DNA of 64,000 nt from Catonia carolina (Eukaryota > Arthropoda > Insecta > Hemiptera > Achilidae), in NCBI GenBank assembly GCA_035578175.1, contig JAQMRL010000003.1:27352672-27416671 (forward strand), in the 5' to 3' direction. Shown piece by piece: positions 10,550 through 20,222 of the stretch; positions within the stretch are counted from its first letter, which is position 1, and every line of letters begins with the position of its first letter. The notes below the pieces were generated by a model, which had not been told where the DNA came from, made no database searches, and worked only from the letters and a program-made list of their open reading frames with translations. Both the position numbers and the translations under genes were made by a program.

Positions 10550-11690
10550 TTCTACGTTTGTTCCGGATTGTTCCGCAAAAATTTTCGTTTGTTCCGCTCA
10601 AATAAGCGAGAAAATCGAGAAAAACCGTGGGTGGGGCTAACTTCACGATGGCCCCCCCCATTTAACTTTTTCAACTTTTTTTTGCATAGATCGATAGATC
10701 TTCGTTTGTTCCGGATTGTTCCGCAAAAATTTTCGTTTGTTCCGCTCAAACAAGCGAGAAAATCGAGGAAAACTGGGTGGGGCTAACTTCACGCTGGCCC
10801 CCCCCACTCAACTTTTCCAACTTTTTTTTACATAGATCGATAGATCTTCGTTTGTTCCGGATTGTTCCACAAAAATTTTCGTTTGTTCCGCTCAAATAAG
10901 CGAGAAAATCGAGGAAAACTGCGGCGAGCTAGCCCCCCCCACTCAACTTTTTGAACTTTTTTTTACATGGATCGATAGGTCTTCGTTTGTTCCGGATTGT
11001 TCCGCAAAAATTTTCGTTCGTTCTGCTCAAATAAGCGAGAAAATCGAGGAAAACTGCTGGGGGATAGCGTGAAGTTAGCCCCACCCACTCAACTTTTTGA
11101 ACTTTTTTTTACACGGATCGATAGATCTTCGTTTGTTCCGGATTGTTCCGCAAAAATTTTCGTTTGTTCCGCTCAAATAGGCGAGAAAACCGAGGAAAAC
11201 TGCGGCGAGCTAGCGTGAAGTTAGCCCCACCCACTCAACTTTTTGAACTTTTTTTTACATGGATCGATAGATCTTCGTTTGTTCCGGATTGTTCCACAAA
11301 AATTTTCGTTTGTTCCGCTCAAATAAGCGAGAAAATCGAGGAAAACTGCTGGGGGATAGCGTGAAGTTAGCCCCACCCACTCAACTTTTTGAACTTTTTT
11401 TTACATGGATCGATAGATCTTCGTTTGTTCCGGATTGTTCCGCAAAAATTTTCGTTTGTTCCGCTCAAATAAGCGAGAAAATCGAGGAAAACTGCTGGGG
11501 GATAGCGTGAAGTTAGCCCCACCCACTCAACTTTTTGAACTTTTTTTTACATGGATCGATAGATCTTCGTTTGTTCCGGATTGTTCCGCAAAAATTTTCG
11601 TTTGTTCCGCTCAAATAGGCGAGAAAATCGAGGAAAACTTTGTAGTGGTGGGGGTAAACAAGCGCGTTTAATATATTTAACATTGTTTTT
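10550..11690 (+). repeat. tandem array of ~146-bp units in the left arm
   Basis: The motif TTCCGGATTGTTCCGC recurs at about 10561, 10709, 10855, 10990, 11136, 11282, 11428 and 11574. The steps are 148, 146, 135 and then 146 bp. Each unit carries several GTTCCG words, ATCGATAGAT, a T tract and a CCACCCACTCAACTTTTT block. A ninth, decayed unit lies near 11700-11760. Short ORFs recur once per unit, but 146 is not a multiple of three and each is closed within the next unit, so I do not call them genes. Confidence 0.85.
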
Positions 11691-12042
11691 GTCTATATCG
11701 ATAGCTTTTAAATTGTTGTGGGTTGTTCCGCATAAAGTTTCCTTTGTTCCGCTCAAATAATATTTAAATTGATACCGTATTATTCCGAAAACAAGCCGTA
11801 CCCGAATTTAAGCCGAATCGGAAAAATACTATAAAACTAGGAAAAAAATTAAAGTACAGTACTTGTATGTTTTTGAAAATATTCTATTTTATAAGAAACG
11901 ATTACCGTAGTCTACAAACAATATACTTACTACTTAATTAGCATTTAGAAGTTTTTGTTTATTTTTTGTTGAATGCTGAACACAAGATTCATCTACATGA
12001 TAGGTATTTTCTTCCGGCTTCTTTGTTGGATGTCTTTTCCGC

Positions 12043-12249
12043 GTAGTTAATTTGATTTTTCTGACTTCTGAAATTACTGCTAATGCAGACGGTGAAGGAT
12101 GAAATGATTTTTTGTAAAGTATGAAAATATGCCGTGCCTGAATAAGATTCGAACCCAAGACCGCATGATGAGAGGCGAGCAAGTTACCAACTACGCCAAT
12201 ACGGCCGGCATAGTAGTAGTAGTAGGTAGCATAGTAGTAGTTAATTTGA
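12043..12249 (-). repeat. SINE-A copy with 13-bp TSD, left arm
   Basis: A tRNA-derived SINE in minus orientation (12056-12236) with box-A-like TAGTTGGTAACTTGC and box-B-like GGTTCGAATC. It is flanked by the 13-bp repeat GTAGTTAATTTGA at 12043-12055 and 12237-12249. An identical insertion lies at the mirror position in the right arm. Confidence 0.75.
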
Positions 12250-12445
12250 AATTAGTATCGTAAGCCCTGCGCTGATTTTTAGGTATTTATATAGACGAAG
12301 TACCCTTAACCTACATAAAATCACTCATAGCGATTTATAAAATACAACAAAAAAAAAATGATCGGATAAAAAAAACAAAATGAAATATAAGAAAACTGCT
12401 ATCAAACTTTATACTGTATCTCCAAACTGATCAAAATGACTATAC

Positions 12446-14267
12446 TGAATACTCACATTAACGGAAAACCGGCTAAAATCTGAGTATTTTTTTGCGTAAA
12501 TTGCTGTATCTCCGACTAATTTCTACATAAAATAATCTAAACAAAACCAATCAACGCAGAAAAGAACAGGTTTTAATTTGGTGTAGCGATCATTTTTTTC
12601 CGTTTGTTTGTTTTTAGATAAATCTCTTAAAACACAACGGACTTCTTCCATAGTACGTACTGTAAAACACTACAAATTGATAGAGGCGTGCCATAGCGCA
12701 TGCCTCGTTTCTTCTGCTCAAATACGCGAGAAATTTAAGGATAACTTTGGAGTGGAGGGTATAATCCAGGGCGTTTAATATTTTAAACTTTTTTTTCCTA
12801 TATCGATAGCCTTTCATTAGTTTCGGAAGGTTTCACAAGAAGTTCCGTTTGTTCCGCCTAAATAAGCGGGAAAATCAAGGAAAACTTTGGAGTGGAGGGG
12901 ATAAGCCAGCGCGTTTAGTAGTTTTAACATTTTTCGGCCTATATCGATATCCCTTCAATAGTTCCCGAATAGTCCGCATAAATTTTCAATACTTAGAATA
13001 CGAAGGATTAACTGAATGTCATCATTTTTACTTTTTACTGCATGTACTTGCTGAACGAAAAGGATTGCGATAAATAATGTACAGTAATTTTTTTGTTTAA
13101 ACATGATATTATGCCTATTGTAACAGCGAATGCAATGAGTAATAATAAGAAAACATATAAAAATGTATTGGAAAGGTAATGAAATCTTTTACGATAGTCT
13201 GGTAGAACAGGAACAAGCATCAGGCAGTGTGATAACGTAAACAAATTACTAAAGGTTATTTATTGTTTATGGAATCAAAAGGTTGGTTTATACCAAGTTT
13301 GAAAAAAGAAATCAAAGCGGCATACGATGATTTATATGTAGGGAGGTCGACAGAATGACGACTTTTCAACATTGGCCTTCTGAATACAATGCGTTTAGAA
13401 AAATATAGTTAGTCATAACAATCTAATCCAGACTTCATTATTCGCAGCACCGGTTCCTTCCCGGATAGTGTTTAGCCCAAATAGAAAATCTTCTGAGAGA
13501 AATGAGAATTTTTGATTTATAAAAATATCTATAGTTAACATAAATCATTTACACTGATATAATTAACTTGGCGTGATTTCTCGTAAATTCAGTTTTTACA
13601 TATACGACCATTAGTTTATAATAAGATTACCAGTCTGTAGTTTGAGTGATTCTTCTGACAATAAGATATTTAGTTTTATTTTATGTTAAACGGGATATTT
13701 ATACTCTTTTAGATTAAATTAGTTAAGGAAGTTACTTTAAAAATAGTTCACCTGAACGATGAAAAACTGAAAGAATATTCCGTATGAAAATGTAAATGAA
13801 AAAATATATAGTAAATGTTTAGGCCTAATAGGTATGTGTTTGGTTAATTTATTACGGTTAGTTATTTATTGTTTTAAATCATCACCGATTCTAGTTTTCA
13901 CGCCGCACAATGAGATATTTGATTGATTTAGGCGGCCAAAATTATTTTTGCAGTTTAACATCGTTTTGGACTTTCGAACCGGGCTGATCCGAAATCCGAC
14001 CGACTGGGATAGTCAGTCAGACGATAGATTTTAGCTCTAAATAGTTAAGTAACACCGGTTGTGCAACAAGCTTGGTGTAGTGACCAGTTGTTGGCCTGTT
14101 AAATGAACTGAAATCGCTCTTCAATCTTTCTTGAGTTTCACATATTATACTCGAGATAAAATGTTCACACAAAAATAAACAAACTTTGCGACCAAATTGC
14201 GCCTATGTTTAAAATATGATTTCTCAATACGATACAAACGAGTTAAGGGTAAAAAATATAGAGTTGA
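12446..14267. other. foldback spacer, left part, with decayed arm units at 12690-13000
   Basis: Around 12690-13000 (plus orientation) two degenerate copies of the arm unit can be seen: GTTTGTTCCGCCTAAATAAGCG near 12847, TATCGATA words at 12800 and 12945, and GGAGTGGAGGG blocks. The rest to 14267 shows no coding or repeat signal that I recognise. Confidence 0.5.
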
Positions 14268-14391
14268 CTAGCTTATCCCCACCACTCCAAATGGTTCCTT
14301 GATTACCTCGCTTATTTGAGCGGAACAAACGAAATTTTTTGCGGAACAATCCACAACTATTAAAGGGCTATCGATGCAGACAAAACAAATA
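14268..14391 (-). repeat. decayed arm unit, left half, split by a MITE
   Basis: Minus-orientation copy of the arm unit (CTTATTTGAGCGGAACAAAC, GGAACAATCC, CTATCGATG). It stops at the TTAA at 14392. Its other half resumes at 15290 after the inserted element. Confidence 0.7.
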
Positions 14392-15293
14392 TTAACCCTT
14401 TTACTAACCGGGAAGCCCAATATCACCCATTCGTCACCATCGTTTTTTAAACTCAAATATCTCCGCAACTATTCATTATATTCTAACGGGATTGGTTTTA
14501 TTAGATAGACTTTTTTCTTCTTTCATTTGATGTATCTTGCATATTTGTATGATGAAAATTGACGACGTGGTGTTACGTGAAAAAAATGTATATTTTTTGA
14601 ACAGCCAGTACTAAAATTTGAACGTTTTTATCTATAACTTTTCAACAAAAAACCGTATTTGTTTGGGAATAACATCATCATCACTACCCGTCTCGTCTAC
14701 CCTTCGGTTAAAACTTACAATTAGCGTCAAAATAAACAATAACATATTTTGATTTATGCTATCCTGTTTAGAAAAGGATAATACACAAAGCAACAGGCGC
14801 AAAAGAGATAGAACTTGCATAGAAAACGAGTAAATAAAAATTGAAAAGACACCACATTATTTCTAGGTGATTTTTTGTCATTTTTTTCATCCAGCACGTT
14901 ACATTGTTGAACAAAAATTGTGATATCTTTTGAATGCGTCTATCAATTATTTGCAATATCTAAACGTTGTTTTTTTTGCAATGAATTGCTTTATTTATCT
15001 ATATATAGCTAAACATATTTTTTTGTATATTTTACTGATTTTGTGACACTTTTTCGTACTAAAGTGATATTACTAAAAGAAAATATTTTTTCTTAAATTT
15101 CAATTTTTATTCTGGTCGTAAATGAAAACGGTAAAAATTGGTTTAAACGTTGTTCTAATAAAAAAATTTTTAAAAATAAACGGTATTTTTTTGAAATTTT
15201 TAGAAATGAAACTGAATGAAATAAAAGAGTTTTTATTAGGCGTAAAATGACAATCCGCGTGATCGTTAAAAATCTCCGTTCTCGTCGGGTTAA
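14392..15293. mobile_element. non-autonomous piggyBac-like element (TTAA insertion)
   Basis: About 0.9 kb bounded by TTAA at 14392-14395 and 15290-15293, with outer ends TTAACCC and GGGTTAA. The outside flanks join into one arm unit. The intact unit in the right arm (17690-17720) reads ACAATGTTAAATATATTAAACGCGC-like sequence with a single TTAA; here the same site is split with TTAA on both sides. That gives an internal empty-site comparison for a TTAA-specific insertion. No transposase is encoded, so piggyBac-type mobilisation in trans is inferred. Confidence 0.7.
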
Positions 15294-15680
15294 AATAATA
15301 AACGCGCTTCTTTACCACCACCACTCCAAAGCTTTCCTTAATTTCTCGCTTATTTGAGCGGAACAAACGAAATTTTTTGTGGAACAATCCGGAACAAACG
15401 AAGATCTATCGATCCATGTGAAAAAAATGTGGAAAAGTTGAGTGGGTAGGGCTAACTTCACGCTATCCCCCGGCAGTTTTTCTCAATTTTCTCGCCTATT
15501 TGAGAGCGGAACAAACGAAAATTTTTGCGGAGCAATCCGGAACAAACGTAAAACAATCGAATGCACTAATTTTTTTTTAAATTTTTGTATGGGTGGGGCC
15601 AACTTCACAGACGTCTTCAATAGTTGTGGGTTGTTCCGCATAAAGTTTCCTTTGTTCCGCTCAAATTTCTATGAAATTTA
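15294..15680 (-). repeat. decayed arm units with an internal foldback terminus
   Basis: It begins with the second half of the unit split by the MITE. Two more minus-orientation units follow, then a complete outer terminus reading GGCCAACTTCACAGACGT at 15607-15624, the same as the element's right end. Directly after it a plus-orientation unit fragment starts (CTTCAATAGTTGTGGG). This looks like the relic right end of an older foldback copy nested in the spacer; I found no matching left end. Confidence 0.6.
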
Positions 15681-16270
15681 ATATTATAATTTCATTAATA
15701 GTGAAGTTGTATTTTAAAGTTTTATTGTTGTTTAGTGTAATTTAACAAGTATGTTGTTCAATGTGAGGGCTCGGTTAAGAGTAAAACTGCTAATTTGAAC
15801 AAGATTGTAATACTGTATAACACTAAGGGTCTATTATTAAACACGATATTATAATTATAGTCGAAATTAATTGGGTTTATTAGTTTTGAGATCATACTTG
15901 GCAAAATCATTCTTGGCAAGTGACTGAAACTGAAACTGACAAAAGATAATTTAGAAGGTAGTGGGAAATGCCACCAGATCTTACGAAGATAAATGACGGG
16001 GCTAGGTTTCTTCTAGGAAACATTACGGATGGGTAGTTGGAAGTAAAATTTAGTTTCAGAATCAGAAACACGAGCGGGACTAAATACCAATATACATCAA
16101 TATTATAAATACATATCATACATCTATACATCAATATCATACATCAATAATCACATCAACTTATATTATAGAACAATCACCAGATTTTCCATAATACCGT
16201 ATTGTTCCGAATACAAGCCGCAGGTTTTTCTTAAAAATCGGTTCCATAATTTGACCTGCGGCTTGCATTC
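15681..16270. other. foldback spacer, right-central part
   Basis: No gene is visible. A fragment at about 16190-16220 (ACCGTATTGTTCCGAATACAAGC) resembles arm sequence near 11773-11805, another sign of older duplicated arm material. Confidence 0.4.
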
Positions 16271-16296
16271 ACGCTTTAATAATAGTATTAATAATA

Positions 16297-16328
<32 letters not shown>

Positions 16329-16930
16329 TAATTATTTATTTATTCCCATGATGTTACGCATTACAAAAATAGAAATTTCCGTAATACACAATTTCTTACA
16401 GTAAACTACTATCCTGTTATAGGCTACCCTAGAGGAGGTGGAAATCATCCCATCCAACTATGGACAAAACCATGTACTAGGATGGACTGGAAATTTTTAA
16501 ATAAATATCAAAAAAATCTGAAGTATTAACTATTAGCAATAGCATTCAATACCTACTATATTTACTTACTACAGTAACTTAACTAACTTAATAAGGATAA
16601 TTATACCTGAAATTAATTATTACATTTAAAAATTAAAAACAATAAAAGAAATGTATTCTATTTCATTTTCCTCCTGTCTCTTTATTTATATCTACATTTG
16701 AATATTGCTGACCATTTTGCTATTTTCTCTCTATCTGTTTGGCTATCCATTTTTTTAGTTTTTTATAAAATTTTAAACTTGTTAAATTCTTTAAATGGTT
16801 CGGGAGCAGGTTATATATTTTGGGTGCCAAGCACTCAAAATACTCAACGTACTCAAATTAATGATTTCATATTAAGCATAAGTAGCTACGAAGTGAGAGA
16901 TACACGCAGTCTTATACGCACACTTCTTAC
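16270..16930 (-). pseudogene. CR1/Jockey-like LINE 3' end (RT C-terminus plus tail)
   Basis: The minus strand encodes EYFECLAPKIYNLLPNHLKN followed by LTSLKFYKKLKKWIAKQ at about 16870-16740, the typical 'LYN-LP--IKN' C-terminus of CR1/Jockey-type RTs. A 3' UTR follows down to a (TAA)n tract at 16275-16325, a common LINE tail. It is 5' truncated close to where the right arm begins (16940). A related tail lies at 62670-62770. Confidence 0.65.
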
Positions 16931-17135
16931 GTAGTGCATGTATAGTCATTTTGATCAGTTTGGAGATACAGTATAAAGTTTGGTAGCAGTTTTCTTATAT
17001 TTCATTTTGTTTTTTTTATCCGATCATTTGTTTTTTGTTGTATTTTATAAATCGCTATGAGTGATTTTATGTAGGTTAAGGGTACTTCGTCTATATAAAT
17101 ACCTAAAAATCAGCGCAGGGCTTACGATACTAATT

Positions 17136-17342
17136 TCAAATTAACTACTACTATGCTACCTACTACTACTACTATGCCGGCCGTATTGGCGTAGTTGGTA
17201 ACTTGCTCGCCTCTCATCATGCGGTCTTGGGTTCGAATCTTATTCAGGCACGGCATATTTTCATACTTTACAAAAAATCATTTCATCCTTCACCGTCTGC
17301 ATTAGCAGTAATTTCAGAAGTCAGAAAAATCAAATTAACTAC
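17136..17342 (+). repeat. SINE-A copy with 13-bp TSD, right arm
   Basis: The SINE lies at 17149-17329, flanked by TCAAATTAACTAC at 17136-17148 and 17330-17342. The head is tRNA-like (GGCGTAGTTGGTAACTTG, GGTTCGAATC). It is the mirror image of the insertion at 12056-12236, TSD included. Confidence 0.75.
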
Positions 17343-17689
17343 GCGGAAAAGACATCCAACAAAGAAGCCGGAAGAAAATACCTATCATGTAGATGAATCT
17401 TGTGTTCAGCATTCAACAAAAAATAAACAAAAACTTCTAAATGCTAATTAAGTAGTAAGTATATTGTTTGTAGACTACGGTAATCGTTTCTTATAAAATA
17501 GAATATTTTCAAAAACATACAAGTACTGTACTTTAATTTTTTTCCTAGTTTTATAGTATTTTTCCGATTCGGCTTAAATTCGGGTACGGCTTGTTTTCGG
17601 AATAATACGGTATCAATTTAAATATTATTTGAGCGGAACAAAGGAAACTTTATGCGGAACAACCCACAACAATTTAAAAGCTATCGATA

Positions 17690-18840
17690 TAGACAAAAAC
17701 AATGTTAAATATATTAAACGCGCTTGTTTACCCCCACCACTACAAAGTTTTCCTCGATTTTCTCGCCTATTTGAGCGGAACAAACGAAAATTTTTGCGGA
17801 ACAATCCGGAACAAACGAAGATCTATCGATCCATGTAAAAAAAAGTTCAAAAAGTTGAGTGGGTGGGGCTAACTTCACGCTATCCCCCAGCAGTTTTCCT
17901 CGATTTTCTCGCTTATTTGAGCGGAACAAACGAAAATTTTTGTGGAACAATCCGGAACAAACGAAGATCTATCGATCCATGTAAAAAAAAGTTCAAAAAG
18001 TTGAGTGGGTGGGGCTAACTTCACGCTATCCCCCAGCAGTTTTCCTCGATTTTCTCGCTTATTTGAGCGGAACAAACGAAAATTTTTGTGGAACAATCCG
18101 GAACAAACGAAGATCTATCGATCCATGTAAAAAAAAGTTCAAAAAGTTGAGTGGGTGGGGCTAACTTCACGCTGGCTCGCCGCAGTTTTCCTCGGTTTTC
18201 TCGCCTATTTGAGCGGAACAAACGAAAATTTTTGCGGAACAATCCGGAACAAACGAAGATCTATCGATCCGTGTAAAAAAAAGTTCAAAAAGTTGAGTGG
18301 GTGGGGCTAACTTCACGCTATCCCCCAGCAGTTTTCCTCGATTTTCTCGCTTATTTGAGCAGAACGAACGAAAATTTTTGCGGAACAATCCGGAACAAAC
18401 GAAGACCTATCGATCCATGTAAAAAAAAGTTCAAAAAGTTGAGTGGGGGGGGCTAGCTCGCCGCAGTTTTCCTCGATTTTCTCGCTTATTTGAGCGGAAC
18501 AAACGAAAATTTTTGTGGAACAATCCGGAACAAACGAAGATCTATCGATCTATGTAAAAAAAAGTTGGAAAAGTTGAGTGGGGGGGGCCAGCGTGAAGTT
18601 AGCCCCACCCAGTTTTCCTCGATTTTCTCGCTTGTTTGAGCGGAACAAACGAAAATTTTTGCGGAACAATCCGGAACAAACGAAGATCTATCGATCTATG
18701 CAAAAAAAAGTTGAAAAAGTTAAATGGGGGGGGCCATCGTGAAGTTAGCCCCACCCACGGTTTTTCTCGATTTTCTCGCTTATTTGAGCGGAACAAACGA
18801 AAATTTTTGCGGAACAATCCGGAACAAACGTAGAACAATC
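17690..18840 (-). repeat. tandem array of ~146-bp units in the right arm
   Basis: Mirror image of the left-arm array, with the same unit count, spacing and irregular 135-bp step. A few substitutions distinguish the two, for example GCGAGCTAGC versus GCGAGCCAGC and a CGC/CAC difference in one unit. Confidence 0.85.
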
Positions 18841-18897
18841 GAATGCACTAATTTTTTTTTCAAATTTTTGTATGGGTGGGGCCAACTTCACAGACGT

Positions 18898-18906
18898 CAG
18901 AATTTC
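18898..18906 (+). repeat. right 9-bp target-site duplication of the foldback element
   Basis: Exact copy of CAGAATTTC at 10479-10487, directly after the terminus ACAGACGT. Confidence 0.8.
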
Positions 18907-19075
18907 AAACCATTATTTTTTAAGTGTCTTTCTTGATTTATTATCTACATTTATTTATAAATGACAATAAAATTACAAACACATGTACAATAAAACTATA
19001 TATTTTTTTATAAATGACAATTACATACACACATACAGTAAAACTTAAACATAATTTTGAAAAAAATAAAAGGAG

Positions 19076-19810
19076 TTAGCTGTCGTCATCAGAAGCACCT
19101 CCAATGCAAGTCTCACAGGTAATAATTTGTTGGCTGTGATTTTTGCAGACATTTTTGCCGCATGTACCACATGTAACACCCGTTTTTGAATTTTTATGAC
19201 TACCGCACAAAAAACAAGCTTTCTTCTGAGAAACAGCTTTCTGAGGCTCGCGGTATTTCGATAGGAAACACGATATATCTTTGGGAAGACACCATAGTTG
19301 AGCTCTAATTTTTAAATTTAGCTCCATCATGCTCATTGCGAGATTGGTGAGATAGTTTCTTCTCGCAAAAATTTTTTCTCTGTTATTGGCTAGGAAGATT
19401 TTGAACGAATTTATTCCAGCTATGTCAAGTTCTCGGAAAAATACTACAAGCGGCCACCTTCTTGTTTTCCTCGCTGTTGAATACAACGAACACAGTTGAT
19501 CTACAGTGTCGACTCCACCTTTTGTCAAGTTATAGTCTAGGATTATTTCAGGTTTCTTACTGTCTGGATCCACCTCATTTAGATCATGCATCGTTGATAG
19601 TAGCAGTACTACTTTTTTTCTTTTTCGGGACGTAAGATACAAGTGTCTTGTCGTATTGAAATCCAAAAACCGTGGACCCAACTTCCCTTTATTTATAGAT
19701 TTATAAATAATAATTTTTTTTTTCAGTGTACCCAAGAATGTTAGCCCTTCTTGTAACAAATATTCCGCAGTAGTTCGTAGTAATATATCAACACACGTAT
19801 CACAAAATAA
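19076..19810 (-). pseudogene. piggyBac transposase, C-terminal part only
   Basis: Minus-strand ORF of 227 codons (19076-19759, with no real Met). Recognisable upstream sequence (LLRTTAEYLLQEGLTF) extends it to about 19805. It shows the piggyBac catalytic-core end: GTLKKK (10-15), EIILDYNLTKGGVDTVDQ (71-88) with the third catalytic Asp, RRWPLVVFF, and a C-terminal Cys/His-rich zinc-binding domain (CFLCG, CGTCGKNVCKNH, CETC) that binds terminal DNA in this family. The N-terminal two-thirds, including the first catalytic Asp, are missing, so the protein would be inactive. It sits directly right of the foldback element, which may have interrupted its 3' side. Confidence 0.8.
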
Positions 19811-19983
19811 AAATAGAAATAAAAATAAATAACAGTACTACAACGGAAAAGGATGAGCTAAAAATATAAATACATACTAACATACGATATGAAAACAATA
19901 CTCATAACATAAAATAACGCAAATAAAGCAAGAACAAACATAAGAAATAAAAGGACAAATAAAAATATTCACTTACATTACTG

Positions 19984-20222
19984 TGCGCGTGGCGGTGTTT
20001 AGACCGCAGGAACGATGCTATGCCAGAGGGTTCTCACTTTACACTGTCTGTTGTGAAAACCGGGAGGAGTAGGAAGGCGGTATTAGCGCTACGTTATTCA
20101 AAAAATAATAACTGAAGAATATCTTAAGCCCTTGGTCAGCAATTAAAGCGGAAATCCGTGGAATGAAACAATTATTAAATTTTGCGGTCTAAACACCGCA
20201 CACGCGCGCTTTAGAGGGTTAA
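19984..20222 (-). mobile_element. piggyBac terminal and subterminal inverted repeats
   Basis: The minus strand starts at TTAA (20222-20219) with TTAACCCTCTAAAGCGCGCG, the expected TTAA-CCC form of a piggyBac end. The 16-bp word GCGGTGTTTAGACCGC lies in the terminus (20199-20184, minus) and again inverted at 19992-20007, like the subterminal inverted repeats of piggyBac ends. It marks the 5' end of the truncated transposon. No matching 3' end was found right of 18906. Confidence 0.65.

Larger units (their letters stand above)
10488..12445 (+). repeat. left arm of the foldback element
   Basis: Outer end ACGTCTGTGAAGTTGG. The tandem units run to about 11760, then unique arm sequence, then a SINE (12056-12236) and a short tail ending GACTATAC. 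Homology with the other arm stops abruptly at 12445. Confidence 0.85.
10488..18897. mobile_element. large foldback (FB-like) transposon with tandem-repeat arms
   Basis: An 8,410-bp element runs from ACGTCTGTGAAGTTGG to its exact reverse complement and is flanked by a perfect 9-bp direct repeat. Each arm is 1,958 bp (10488-12445 and 16940-18897). Position x in one arm pairs with 29385-x in the other with no net indel; I saw only a few single-base differences. Inside each arm are about eight tandem ~146-bp units. Drosophila FB elements have this design (long inverted arms of tandem repeats, 9-bp TSD) and are linked to the Mutator superfamily; placing this element with them is inference. The spacer (12446-16939) has no transposase, so this copy should need one in trans. 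It contains decayed arm units, a TTAA-flanked MITE and a LINE remnant. Confidence 0.85.
16940..18897 (-). repeat. right arm of the foldback element
   Basis: Reverse complement of 10488-12445 with the same length and no net indel. It includes the SINE (17149-17329) and the ~146-bp tandem units (about 17690-18840). Confidence 0.85.

Noticed and set aside
10997..11671. Series of repeated 73-78-codon ORFs (and the mirror set at 17714-18388)
   Set aside because: They recur once per ~146-bp tandem unit, are not in one frame, and have no start or domain signal; they are by-products of the array.
12150..12210. tRNA gene-like sequence (also at 17175, 21556 and 52750)
   Set aside because: Box A and box B are present, but the sequence continues into a repeated SINE body with TSDs, so these are SINE promoters and not tRNA genes.
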